Positions 32,994 to 44,868 of a stretch of DNA of 64,000 bases are shown piece by piece. Position 1 is the first letter of the stretch. The number at the start of each line of letters is the position of its first letter. The translations under genes and the position numbers were made by a program. The stretch covers positions 1 to 64,000 of the forward strand of contig MSJH02000745.1 in assembly GCA_001931875.2 (NCBI GenBank), given 5' to 3'. This DNA comes from Byssochlamys sp. IMV 00236. Taxonomy: Eukaryota; Ascomycota; Eurotiomycetes; Eurotiales; Thermoascaceae. The notes below the pieces were generated by a model. The model saw only the letters and a list, made by a program, of their open reading frames with translations. It searched no databases and had not been told where the DNA came from.

Positions 32994-35198
32994 ATGCCGC
33001 CTTTCAAGGATGAGCATATACTGGTAAGTGCAACCGTATTTATCTGGGGTTTCACGTATCCAGATAGTATCTGCGACAGCGCTAACGGTCTCTCCAGATA
33101 ATTGCGCCAGGTTCGCAAACGACCCTGGCGCAGTTGGGTCTGCCTGAGTCGTTCACCCCTGCTCGCTTTCGCTTTCCTACGCGCATGTTTCCTGCTGAGA
33201 AAAAGGGACAATTTGAACCGTATAAAGTACGCGAAAAGCGGGTGGAGGCGAAGTCCGCCAATGGCGCTGTCCCCAAGGAGGATGTCGAAATGAAAGATGC
33301 CGAGCCTGCGCAACAGGATAACGCAGAGGGTACGACGAACACCGGAGACGGAAAGACAACAGAGGCAGCGGACGGTTCTAATGAGGCTGAAGGCACTGAA
33401 GGTGGACAAGGCACGGAAGAACCAAAGGAGGAAATCATCTACGAGGAGGACATCACATCAGACGAGGGTGCAGTGTATCCGCTGCAGAATGGTCGCATCG
33501 TCGACTGGCCTTGCTTTTTCTCTCTCTTAACCCACATCTACAATTCTCTCAGTCCTCCATTTCACACCCCCATCATGTTTATATCCGAGCCCGCCTGGTC
33601 GGCCCGGGATCGCGAGATCATAACGCAGTTCGTCTTCGAAAAGTTCAAGACTCCTGCCTTCTGCATGATGGACTCTGCGCTGGCCGTGTGCTACGCATAC
33701 GGAACAGCAACAGCTACTGTGGTAGATGTCGGGCATGGAAAAGCGGATATCACTGCCGTCACTGATTTCTTGGTCAATGAACATGGCCGAGGGATTGCGG
33801 TTGAAGGATGTGGTGGAGAGGCCATGACAGATCGCCTCGTGGAGCTTCTAGGCCCGAAGGGCTTCACCAGGGAGATGTGTGAGCAGTTAAAGAGAAGCAA
33901 TATTACAGAAATTCTACCCCCTGGGACACCATTACCGGGCACCGCGACCACTGCCATGCAAGGTGGCAATCCCGCTGCCGCGGCCTCCACTGGCGCTGGC
34001 GAGGGCGGTGCACCAAATATTACTGTTCCTCGAGGACCTGGAAATGGCACGCAGACAGGGGCCGAAGGCGGAGAGGGCGGAGAGGTTGAAGATGACGAAG
34101 GTGTGCTGAATGTGGCTGCGATCGTCAGCGGCAACACGAGCGAGTACCTCGCAAAGAGAGAAAGAGAAAAGCAAGAAAAGGCCGCTGCAAAGAAAGCAGC
34201 TGCAGGAGAAGCCAATAAGCCACTTCGACTCCCCAACTCAAAGAAAGAGAAGGCATCGTTCCAGTTCCAAGAATATGTGAGAATCGAGCCAGAGGAACCT
34301 ACTGGTCCTAGTCGTTACATTCGCCAAAAGCGTGATATTGAAGTTGGCGTTGAGCGTTTCCTGCTAGCAACTCCTCCCGAGAAGACGTCTGATCGTCTGA
34401 GCAACGGTATCCTCGAAGACATTGCCGCCCAAATTCATCATACCATCCTATCTGTACCGGATGCAACGAAACGCAGTGAGTTATGGGACTCGCTGATCGT
34501 GCTTGGAAACGGTAGCAAGATCAAAGGTGAGATATAAACGTTCAGAGCATATCGATGTGATCAGCACGCTAAACTACAGACAAGGTTTTACCCAAGCTCT
34601 AGTGGCCACGATAAATCAGAAGTACATACTTTCTCCGTCCGCCACCATATTCACATCCGAAATCCCCTCCAGTTTCTCTACTCCTCTTCCCACTGGTGGC
34701 ACAAACACTCCCGCTCAGGCTGGTCAGCCGGGTCCTCTTCATCATCCAGGAGGCCATGGTGTCAATCCCCTCCTTGTTGCTGCGACTCACGGAAACACTC
34801 CCGGAAACCCCAACATGGGCAGTGCAACACCTGGAGCTGGAGATCCCAACGCTCCCCTCCACCATCGTTCCACAGGCCACTCCCAGACGCCGACATCTGT
34901 CAGGACGCTCAAAGCCCCAGAATACTTCCCCGAATGGAAGGACCAAGGTGGGAACAGCAATGCGCCCGGCGCTACAGGTGCCGGAGGCAGCAACACCGCA
35001 GGCCCCAGTGCTCCTGGTGGTCCAGGAGCACCAGGAACAACCTACACTGGCCATGGATTCGAAGAGGCAACCTTCCTCGGTGCCCAAGTGGCCGCTAAGG
35101 TCATCTTCGTGGTTGACCAGGGTCTCAGCAAGGGCTTTTTGAGCAGAGTCGAGTACAACGAAAACGGCCCCACAGCCATACACGAATGTGCGCTATAG
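32994..35198 (+). CDS. arp9: Actin-related protein 9 (SWI/SNF-RSC subunit)
   Basis: Three exons: 32994-33023, 33098-34526 and 34585-35198, giving 690 residues. Arp9 pairs with Arp7 in SWI/SNF and RSC chromatin remodellers. The opening MPPFKDEHIL plus IIAPGSQTTLAQLGLPE and the closing PEYFPEWK, EATFLGAQVAAKVIF and NGPTAIHEC closely follow the yeast Arp9 layout. Actin-fold pieces include VVDVGHGKADITAV and LNVAAIVSGNTSEYLAKRERE. The protein is much longer than yeast Arp9 (467). The extra length is an acidic insert near residues 60-120, a Gly/Ala/Pro-rich insert near 285-330, and a Pro/Gly/His/Thr-rich insert in the last exon. The inserts look disordered. The second intron uses a CAAG acceptor. 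Confidence 0.9.
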
Positions 35199-36156
35199 AG
35201 CCCAACCCGGCGCTATCTATAGGCTAATTATTAACCCAGCAATGCTGGGGAGTACGCGAGATATTTCTTCTCGGGTCCTGCCTGTGTTTCAAGTCTATTC
35301 CATGACGCACAACCTCAGTTGACGGTGCTTGTACTCGTTGATGCTTTTTTTGGACTGTTTTATCTTATTTCGTCTTTTGTACTCTAGGAAGACTCAACAC
35401 AAAAAAGAGGCTTGAGGGATTGGTGGAGTCGGGCGATTTTATTGCTCTCGTCGGGTATTTCCAATCAAGCTACATCGGACAGCTGAGTTCTTGACGAATG
35501 AATTATTTTAACTTTTTATTAGTCTAGGCCTTTCTGTGTAGAAGTGCGTATCATTAACCTTAGTTGCTGAGTGGGCGATATCAAAGTAATTCCTCATTTC
35601 CAGTTTCTTAGTTATTCCCTCGCCCCTTAACCAGGTTCCATCTTTGTAGGATATCGTGTATCGTCAAGTAGTTGGTTGATTCATGGATATATTGTGCTTT
35701 ACTAAGCAAAGTAATACTCTACCTAGATATTTTGACTATCCGGACAGAGTCGAAATATGTATTTGGTCAGGATGCTTTCTGCTAAGAAAGCATCAAAGAA
35801 AGCCCACGCCTCGAGTCGAACAAGAGATCTTCTCATAGATCTCTGACGAGTGAGACACTCTAATAGTTTTAGTATAGTAAGCTTCCCGTTTGATTTTGAT
35901 CTATATAACAATGCCACGCGATATGTAGTTTGTATGAAGTCACGTGATCCGCCACATACGAGTCAGCATACAAATGACATGACAAATTCCGATTATCTAA
36001 CATCGCCGCATCTATTGCGGCTTCAGTCTCCGTCATAACGAGTATTCGCGAATAATCAAGGCCGCCTACACTTGCTACGGTTATCGCACGTATCCTGCCT
36101 TGTATACTGGGAAAAGCTGATATTACGAGCTTGGTTTATCACTTCCGCCAGCCACA
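35199..36156. other. Intergenic region, Arp9 to Kin17
   Basis: About 960 bp without a supported gene. A near-palindrome TCTATGAGAAGATC complements part of AGATCTTCTCATAGA around 35826. Otherwise it is AT-rich 3' flank and promoter. Confidence 0.4.
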
Positions 36157-37343
36157 ATGCCGCGGGCAGAAGCTGGATCGACCAAAGCGATCAGCAACAA
36201 GATCAAATCGGTATGCGCAGCTGCCTCTTTCCCTGGATTCTGAGCGCTGGGGGGCTAACTCTTGTCTCTAGAAAGGTCTAACACGTTTACGATGGTACTG
36301 CCAAGTCTGCGAAAGGGCTATGAGAGATGAGAATGGATTCAAATGGTGAGTCGGGTCCCGAGAGGAGACAGCCATCGATGCAGTGCTAATCCTTCCTCGA
36401 TGCAACAGCCATGTGCAGAGCGAGAGTCATGTGCGACAGATGCTTCTGATCGGTGAAGATCCCAAGAAGTACATCGACGACTATAGTCAGCAATTTGTGC
36501 GCGATTTCATCAATCTTCTGAAGACAACCCATGGCGAGAAGAAGATTCATATCAATCAGTTTTACCAGCAGGTTATTGCTGATAAGGTACGTTCGACAGG
36601 ATCTCTATGCGGCAGTGGTATCAGTTTCTTTACTGACAGTATTCCAGAACCATATCCACATGAACGCCACGAAATGGTCCAGTCTGACACAATTCGCCGC
36701 ATACCTTGGACGAGAAGGCATTTGCCGCGTGGAGGAAACGGAGAAGGGTCTTTTTATTTCTTGGATTGACAACAGTCCGGAGACGCTCAAACGCAGAGAG
36801 GCTTTGCTTCGAAAAGAGCGACAAGACAAGGGCGACGAGGAAAGAGAGCAGAAACAGATCCTGGAGCAAGTGGCACGGGCGCAGCGTAAGCTGGACAGTA
36901 ACCGTTCACCTTCGCCTGAGGCCAAGCTGTTGCAACGAAATGAGGGAGAGAAGGTGAAACTATCGCTTGGCTTTGGTCAGAAGGAGCCAGCAGGAAAGAA
37001 GTCTGAATCTCCTCGGGACGAGCTTCCTCCTGCGGAAGGAAGTGAGAAATCGACTACCCCTCCGCAGACGACCAGTCCTCAGGCTGCATCGACAGAGGCT
37101 CAGGATGCTCCTAAACCTGCGGTGAAGTTGTCTATGTCGATGGGAGATAAGAAGCCAAAGAACGTCTTCGCTGCAGCCGCAAAGAAGAACCCCCTTTCGG
37201 GCAAGAAAGGACCTCTGATTGAACAGCCCAAGAAGATGACCGAGCAGGAACGGATCATGAAGGAAGAAATGGAAGCCATGGAAAGGAAACGGGCCCGTGG
37301 TCCACCTGGGTTTCCTCATGCCAAGCGCCAGAGAGTTACCTGA
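36157..37343 (+). CDS. Kin17-like DNA/RNA-binding zinc-finger protein
   Basis: Four exons: 36157-36210, 36272-36345, 36409-36595 and 36648-37343, giving 336 residues. Kin17 proteins are nuclear and bind curved DNA and RNA; they are linked to DNA replication and repair, and yeast Rts2 is related. The N-terminus MPRAEAGSTKAISNKIKSKGLTRLRWYCQVC carries a C2H2-type finger (CQVC ... H-x5-H) that is completed across a split Cys codon. The Kin17 winged-helix middle domain follows (YSQQFVRDFINLLKTTHGEKKIHINQFYQQVI, then FAAYLGREGICRVEETEKGLFISWID). The C-terminal half is Lys/Glu/Ser-rich. It ends in basic KRARGPPGFPHAKRQRVT. The human protein's extra SH3-like tail is absent, as in other fungi. Confidence 0.92.
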
Positions 37344-38233
37344 GCTGGTGCACATGGAAATGTCAGCCTAGGCCGGCTCGTGAGGGACATATGCCGTCCA
37401 TAACGTACACGAGCTAACTGGGTATGTCGAGTAAAGAAACCTCCATGTCTAGCCACCGTCGGATAGCCTCACAAAGCCTCAGAATGAACCGTGGTCATCG
37501 ATTGACCAGAGTTCTGTCCTGGTAGGAGACCAGTGGCCCTCGCGAAAGGGAAATGTTATTACTGGTCGAAACGGTTCCCTTGAGCTTTGTTACTCGCCCA
37601 GGGCCTCGAGTTATGAGTCTGGGGAAACTGGGGCCCAGAGAGAATCGAACAACCGTCATTGGAACGGACAGGATAGAGACACTGGATTTATAGCAGAAGG
37701 ATAGAAGTTGTTTTCAAACAGCCAAGCTGCGATATTCTTAGTGCAGGGTTGAACCAACCTTTTGGTTGTGTATCCAAGGCGATCAGGAGCTCCGCGCTTC
37801 TTTAGATAGGCTCACGAGAAGATAAAGAGATATTTTGGATCCCACCCTGAAACTGTGCATAATGAGTAGATGGTAAATAGACTCGAATTCGCCTTTCTGA
37901 TATTAACATATATTGCCATGATTCGGATCGAAGCCACCATAAGAAGTACCCGTTCGCAGATAAGTACAGCGGGCCGGATCCACTGCTAAGAAAGCTTGTT
38001 TCGGGCGAGTCTGAGCGGCCCGGCCGTGTCTTACTTATTGGTTATTATGATCCCACGAAAGAAACGTCCTTCAATACTCAACTAGCGACGTCCTCTCAAT
38101 TAAAAGGTTTTCTCCTCCTGAAATGGTCCTGCTGTGATCTCAACCGAGGAGACTTTCACTCCAGAAAAAGCCTTCTGCGATTTCCAGCTTTACTGTTTAA
38201 ATCGGCGAATTAGTGCAGCATCTAGGCATCAAC
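37344..38233. other. Intergenic region, Kin17 to MFS transporter
   Basis: About 890 bp. I looked for tRNA-like cloverleaf and box A/B pieces and found none convincing. No gene or notable repeat. Confidence 0.4.
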
Positions 38234-39855
38234 ATGACCGGTGACCAAGAGACTCGCCCGGCTTGGTCCCGGGCTCTTCTCAAGGTGACGGATGAGCTGG
38301 GTCTTGCTTCTGTGTGGCAGTCATCGCGGGATGTGAAGCTGCTCTGTCTACAGCGCTTCGTCCGCCTCTTCGCCTACGGTGGATCGACCTTGATTCTAGT
38401 ATCGTACCTATCCGCTCTGAATATCTCGGAAGACCGCGTCGGTCTCTTTATGACTCTTACCCTAGCAGGAGATGTGGTCATCAGCTTCTTTCTCACCCTC
38501 TATGCGGATAAAATGGGAAGGAAGACTGTTTTGGCTCTTGGTTCGGCGTTGATGGCGTCCAGCGGTGTTATCTTCGCCTTGTTCTCGGATTACTGGATTC
38601 TGCTGGCCGCTGCCGTTTTTGGCGTCATTAGTCCGAGGTCTGTTTCCCTTCATGCCTATTAATCGTCGTTGGGATTTTGATACTGACATGCCTTTTCAGC
38701 GGAAATGAAATTGGTCCGTTCCGCGCTGTGGAGGAGTCTACGCTCGCTCATTTGACACCGCATGAGATCCTCAGTGACATCTTCGCGTGGTACTCTTTGA
38801 TCGGAACCGCAGGAACCGCTTTAGGGATGATTACCAGTGGATGGATCATCAACTGGCTCCAGGCATCTAAAGAGTGGGATTTCATCTCGGCTGCTCGAGC
38901 CATTTTCTATATCTATGCCATCATCGGAGGCATCAAGTTCATCCTCTCGCTTGCATTGACTTCCAAAGTTGAGGCTGAGAAGAAGAACAAGAAGCCTCAG
39001 AGACCGCAAACCCAGCAGCAGACACCTAATGAGACCGAGCCATTACTGGGTGAAGCTGCCGACGAGGCACCCGCCCAGCCACAGAGAAAGATGCCGTTCC
39101 TGGCATCTCTCGATAAGCAACTTGCCTCTCTTTTCGTTCAGCTCGCTGTTCTATTTGCCTTGGATGCGTTTGCGTCCGGTCTGGCACCACTGTAAGTCTG
39201 CCCTGGCAGGGTGTGGGAGATTTAAATAGATTACATTATACTAACCTAAAGCCAGGTCATGGGTCACCTACTTCTTCAAGAAGAAGTTCGACATTCCCGA
39301 AGGAAAGCTGGGTTCGATCTTCTTCACTACAAGCATCATTTCTGCGGCATCTATGTTGGTCGCTTCCTCCATCGCAAAGCGGATTGGCAATGTCAAGGTA
39401 GGCTCTCTTCTAATTTGTACGTACAACACGAACTGACCGCGATACAGACCATGGCTTTCACACATCTTCCATCCGCAGTGTGTCTGGCTATGATCCCGAT
39501 TCCATCCTCACTGCCGCTTGCCTTGATGTTTCTCATCCTGCGTTCGTGTACCCAAAGCATGGACGTCGCACCACGGTCCGCCTTCCTGGCCAGCGTTCTC
39601 CCGTCGGACAAGCGTACGGCCATTATGGGTGCGATCAACGTTGTCAAGACCTGCGCCCAAAGTCTTGGTCCGTTCCTTACCGGCATCCTCGCTAGCGTGA
39701 ACCTCTTCTGGGTCTCTTTTGTCCTGGCGGGATCGTTGAAAGCCATCTATGATGTTGGCATCTTGATCAGCTTTGCGGAGCACGAGATGAAGCGGAGGAA
39801 GTCTCTGCAGCAACGGACGGAGACTGAACGCGATGGAGAGGGAGATGCAGCATAA
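38234..39855 (+). CDS. Major facilitator superfamily transporter
   Basis: Four exons: 38234-38637, 38700-39191, 39256-39397 and 39448-39855, giving 481 residues. Hydrophobic segments are spread over the whole length, consistent with about 12 membrane helices. The loop between helices 2 and 3 carries DKMGRKTVLALGS, the classic MFS A-motif (D-x-x-G-R/K). A hydrophilic central loop, about residues 250-300, is Glu/Gln-rich. A second, weaker A-like loop (SIAKRIGNVKT) follows in the C-terminal half, as expected. An Arg/Lys/Glu-rich cytosolic tail closes the protein. The substrate is not apparent, and no partner gene nearby hints at one. Confidence 0.9.
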
Positions 39856-41093
39856 ATGCTGTCACAGTCGAGTTGTACAGTTTATGTATATATAGCAGCG
39901 ACCTGGCCCATTCCCATTCGACATTTACTCCAATTAGGGCCAGGGTACTATCCTACATCTCTATCAACTCGCACAATTGTATTGCATGTGGTATTAGAAT
40001 TAGACGGGACATTTGACCTGTAATAATATATGACAGTAATAATTGCAGCGACCTGCTTCGACGATAGATCAGCATCTCAGCCCTGTACCTAATATTAAAT
40101 ACCTATTAACTAAACCCCGCCAACGGACCTTGGGGAGAACCGTTCGATCCCCTCGTGAATTATTATGAGAACACTCTAGGCAGATCCATACTGAGGTCCC
40201 GAGTCCCGTTCTGAATGTCACTCCTCGATTGTGACTGGTCGACTCGACACGAAAAAAAAAAACAGACTAGAATCTCCGCGGGTTACGCAGCGTTGAACTT
40301 AAACTATGGGAGATTTATTTATAGTGACGGAATAGATAGCAGAAGGGGAGAAAGGAAGAAAAAAGGGAATGCTGACGCGTGATGCATGTCTTTGTTTCCC
40401 TGTAGCAACTAGCAATTAACTACATATGTACGATGTATACTACTGATAAGTGTTGCGGGAAATCACGGCAGATGCAGCCAGAACTAGTAGGCCACGAACT
40501 GCCTACCTAGGTAGGTAGAGTTAAGTAACTGACTATCAAGCCATCTTTCCATCTTTTCAGCAGTCTTTTAAGTCGTACTCCGTACAGTATCCGCATTCCC
40601 CAGGCTTGGAATGGCCGTAGCGAAACGACACCAGAAGCGTCGTCCCGAAAGTAGAAGACGATCTCCGTTTCTCCACCTTGCGCCATATGGTGCAAAGCTT
40701 CGCCTGTTGCTTGTCTTGAACAAGCCTTCGTTAGTTACATGGCCGTAGCGTGGTTGATCTCTCGATCCCGTCCGTGCCGCTATTGGTGTTCTCCGGGAAA
40801 AAGGACTCGATTGAGGCATTTAACCTGCAGGCTCTGGATTATTGGAATTGGATGTGGCTTGACCCTTCTCGTTATCCATTTCTTTCTTGACTTTTTTTTG
40901 GTTTCCTTTCTGCCTGGAGCTTTGGCTGGCGTTAATCATTACTACCTACTTGCTAAATAATATTGCAGACTTTCGTTCCCTGAAGATGGAATTAATATAG
41001 GATCTCACTAAGAGGAATAACTTTTCTCAATTTTTAATCCCCAAGGACGAAACAAAGTCGCAACCTCGTCCAGCAGTATTAACAACAGTGACA
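39856..41093. other. Intergenic region, MFS to Aim6-like gene
   Basis: About 1.24 kb. It has an A11 run near 40252 and a CCTACCTAGGTAGGTAG palindrome at about 40502. A 73-codon frame at 40739-40960 has a hydrophobic middle but no support and is not called. Confidence 0.4.
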
Positions 41094-42532
41094 ATGAGTC
41101 CTTCGTCCAGTCTGAGACCCTACGGGGCTTCAAATGAATCTTCACCCAGCGCCTTCCACGCCATCCCTTTACATACAATCCGGGAGGAAGCGGCTTCAGA
41201 CGCTGATATCGACTCAGATGAGTCTGCTGAGTCTGCTGGATTCCTCACAGCACCGAGAGATGTCTACCGCCAAAAACGCCCTCGCAGGGTATTTACCACG
41301 TATCGCTCCCTACCATTCTGGCAGTGTGGGCACGCATCATGCCATGCTCGACCGTCCTCTGGAAGAGCTCTACTTTGCAAGTTGCTACGACGGCCGTTTT
41401 TGCTTCTCATCCTGTTTCTGTAAGTTCTCTCTCTCTCGAGCCGTTGCGTTTTTCTTTCTTTCTCCAATAATCAAATATCCTGACTGTCCCATATAGAGGA
41501 GTATTGAAATTCTGCTCCCTCGCATGGGACGCCCTAGTCTATCTCTTCCCCGACAATCTCGACAGTCAACTAGGCGCCTGGCACATCCCCGGGGGACGCT
41601 ACTCGATATTCTCACACTGGAGCACCCATGGCGTGATCCCCGTTGGATGCCATTCACACAACGACTACTGGCGAGAGATCCCCTTACGATCCGCCGTAGA
41701 CGCGGGCTGTATCGGTGTCGAAGCGGATATCTGGCTATCGGATAACGACCTCCTAGTCGGCCATACTCGATTCACCCTCCACCACGACCACACTCTTCGC
41801 AGTCTCTATCTCGATCCCCTGCTGGATATCCTCGACAAACACAACACGCCCTCTAGCCGTCTGCAGCCGCGGCGGGGAAATGGCTCCGACTTAGCTGGCG
41901 TCTTTGCCAACGATCCTTCCCAGACTTTGGTTCTGCTGCTCGATTTCAAAACGGACGGCGACGTCCTCTGGCAGCATGTCATTGATCAACTCGATAGTCT
42001 CCGTCAGGCAGGGTACTTGACGCATTTCAACGGTACGGCTGTCGTGCAACGACCCATCACCGTCGTGGCAACGGGTTACGCACCCTTCCATCTCATCGTA
42101 GCAAATACCACCTATCGAGACATCTTCCTCGATGCGCCCCTGGATAAACTACGATTCCGAGACCCATCCCCTTTCGACCAGCCAGCAGAACAACAAGAAA
42201 CCGACCGAGAAGAAGAAGAAGGAGAATACATTTCCGAAGACTACAGCCTCTCCAACAGCTACTACGCCTCCGTTGATTTCCGCAAAGCAATCGGACCTCT
42301 CTTCCACAATCGCTTCTCGCAAGCCCAGCTCGAGCTCCTACGAGATCAAGTCCGCGCAGCTCACACGCGCGGCCTCAAGGTTCGGTATTGGGGCACACCG
42401 ACTTGGCCGCGCGGTCTACGGAATCATATCTGGCATATCCTGGTGCGCGAGGGTGTGGATTTGATTAATGTGGATGATCTTCGAGAGGCGACGATGCAGG
42501 ATTGGAGGAAGCATCGGAGTTGGTTTTCTTAA
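41094..42532 (+). CDS. aim6: Aim6-like membrane protein with PLC-like phosphodiesterase fold
   Basis: Two exons, 41094-41419 and 41497-42532, give 453 residues. It matches the fungal Aim6 (altered inheritance of mitochondria 6) family. The N-terminal 100 residues are Ser/Arg-rich. A membrane span crosses the exon join (PFLLLILFLGVLKFCSLAWDALVYLF). The rest resembles a TIM-barrel of the PLC-like phosphodiesterase type. It opens with PVGCHSHNDYWREIPLRSAVDAGCIGVEADIWL, containing the family's HSHNDY and E-x-D residues, followed by LVGHTRFTLH and LVLLLDFKTDG. It closes with VRYWGTPTWPRGLRNHIWHILVREGVDLINVDDL. An acidic insert (EQQETDREEEEGEYISED) lies late. The biochemical reaction in this family is not established. 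Confidence 0.85.
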
Positions 42533-43374
42533 TAAGTAAGTAGCAAGTATACGTGTGCGGGTGGAGTTTCTTTCTTTTCTTTTTTTTTTGTTTTTTTATG
42601 TTTTTAAAGATCGATTATTATTGTAGAGTAATGAAGGTCACATGTGCGAAATCTGAACTGGACTCATGTGTATAAATAGGTAAATAATGAATATGACTGT
42701 TTCACAGAATAATACCGTTTCTCAGAGAATCGTATCATTCCCAACGTGAATCGATCATAATCCTACCTTGATCCCATGTAGTCATTCTGGTTTATGGCTG
42801 CGGATTCATTAATTCGATCGTGGACAATATTCCCATCTAACTAACTATCTTGGTTAGTTATCATCCTCGATTTTGTTTATCTATCTATCAATCAATCAAC
42901 TTCAACTGCGCTCTTGCCATGGTCAGAAATCGCAATGTTACTGATTTTGAAATTCGGAAATATATCTTATTCTGTATCATGTACGCTGATATAAAAACGG
43001 ATAGAACTAATTATAAACACGAAGCGCCGTATCGCCATCCAATCCTGAAAAAGAAAACAACAAATCAATGTATCCGCTGAGTCAGTCAGTCATTCATTCT
43101 AGGCCTGATAGCGAGGCCAGTAGGCTTTTTCTTTTCTTTTCTTTTCTTTTTCTGTAGTCGTGATCATCTGTGGTTCTCTTCGGGCTGTTCGTCTGAAATG
43201 ATGCGTCCCATTATAGGACTCGAAGGAAGTGTCGCGGTGAGATATCTGAATATGTCCTGAGGATGAACTTGTAGAGCAATATCGTCCCACAGTCTCAGCC
43301 TGATACCGACGTGAACAAATCCCAGAATCGAATCTCAACAATATGCAGAGTAATACTCGCATATTCTTCCCCAG
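42533..43374. other. Intergenic region between convergent Aim6 and Did2 genes
   Basis: About 840 bp between two converging 3' ends. It contains T-rich tracts near 42575-42607 and a (TTTTC)n stretch at 43125-43152. No gene. Confidence 0.5.
43125..43152. repeat. (TTTTC)n pentanucleotide tract
   Basis: About five consecutive TTTTC units in the 3' flank of the Did2 gene, a pyrimidine-rich microsatellite on the plus strand. Confidence 0.85.
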
Positions 43375-44176
43375 CTAAGAACCAGCCCTCAACGCCCTCA
43401 ACCTCGCACCCAACGCATCCTCCACATCCGCATCCGCATGCACCGGCTCCGCCGCCGCCCTCTCCCTCACCTCCTCCTTGGGCGCCGAATCCTGCTCAAG
43501 CGTCATCCTCAAATCCACCCCAGCCTTATCAGCCAACTTCTGCATCAACCGATCCACCTCCTCCTGGCCCTCGGGACCATTCTCCTGCATCGACACCCCC
43601 TGCGCCACCTCCTCGATGGCATTACTCGCAATCTTGAAATCCTCCGACCGCGCCAAGAAGTTATTCGCATGGGACAGGAGGTTCTCCAAATTCACACTCC
43701 TCGACGCTGCTTCTAGGCCCTTACTCGCGACCGCGAGCGTGTAGGCCGTGTCGCGCGTGGATTGGACGGCTTTGAGCTCGTTGATGATCACTTCGGCGTG
43801 CGCGGCTTCGTATTTCAGTTTGATTTGGCGTTTCTTTTCGCGAACGGCGGAGCCGGCGTGGATGCGCGCGATGTCGAATTCGCGGTTCTCGATCGCTCGG
43901 TCGGCTTTCTTTTCTTCGGCTTCGGAGGTCTTGCCGGCGCGGATGGCTTCTTTTTTGAGCCGGTTCATGTGCCACTGTATGAATTTGTTAGTGTTTCAGT
44001 AGTAATGGGTGATGTTTTGTTTTTGGAAGATCGTGGAGAGTGTGATGATGTGAGTGACACACCCCTCATTCCCGGACCTGGGGTATAATGAGGGGAAAGA
44101 GGAAGAGCACGCGGAAAGACCAGAAACTCACTTGCACTTTCGCACGGGCTTCGAAGATGGGATCCTGCCGAGGCAT
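43375..44176 (-). CDS. did2: ESCRT-III-associated protein Did2/Vps46 (CHMP1)
   Basis: Two exons (genomic), 44132-44176 and 43375-43974, separated by a 157-nt intron, give 214 residues. Did2 helps recruit Vps4 to ESCRT-III on endosomes for multivesicular body sorting. The N-terminal basic helical core fits the CHMP family (MPRQDPIFEARAKVQWHMNRLKKEAIRAGK, then REFDIARIHAGSAVREKKRQIKLKYEAA). An acidic C-terminal region ends in EDALGARLRALR, a clear MIM1 motif that binds the Vps4 MIT domain and is typical of CHMP1. The first exon is 45 nt. Confidence 0.92.
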
Positions 44177-44576
44177 GTTGATAGATACCTACGGCGATGA
44201 TCCAGGGAGAGACAGATGGATGTGTTGGGAGAGAAGGAAAGTAGTCGAGATGTGGCGAAGACGTGATGATACATGGTCGATCCTCGTCCGTCGGAGACGT
44301 CCGCCGGGTAGAGAAAAGACGACTAGACCAGCACGGGACTTGGCAACGCAATTATTCTTTCTGCCTGAAGATGGATCAAATAGATATCGAGAAATACAAT
44401 TCAAGCATCATATTAACATGAAAAAATGACAGGTTATCACTTCGAATGTATGAAATTACTTCAAGTGAATCAAGCATATCGTACATAACACCATACATGA
44501 CTACGAACTACAGTTGGAACACAAGTAACAGTAATAATTAATAGCAAGTAGATTCATGTAGTGTACAACCTAACAA
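44177..44576. other. Did2 upstream region / hacA 3' flank
   Basis: About 400 bp between the Did2 start and the distal (unspliced) stop of hacA. No gene or repeat is apparent; hacA 3' UTR is expected here. Confidence 0.4.
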
Positions 44577-44868
44577 CTAACAAGGCTTTCCCATCAGCAG
44601 CGACGTTAATGTCTGGCCGCCGTTCAGACCCCACGAACTCCGAGTACTCCCATGATAATCTTCGTAGCCAGAGTGCCCACTCCGCTTTGCCCGTTCTATA
44701 TCCCTGGACCGTCGCTTGAATTTGCTGGACTTCCCAATACAATCAATGGCAAACGCCATGGTCAACAACAACTCCCAATCCGGCCGGCCGGACCGGTCAC
44801 CGACGGGCGACCAGGCCTGTCCGGCGAAGCGCTCCCTAACCGCTAGCTGCAAGGTCTTGCCCGTCGCA

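Noticed and set aside
37344..38233. Possible tRNA gene around 37640 (a GAATCGAAC word)
   Set aside because: No matching acceptor or anticodon stems could be found.
40739..40960. Small membrane-like protein of 73 codons
   Set aside because: Hydrophobic middle only; no conservation cue and in a promoter region.
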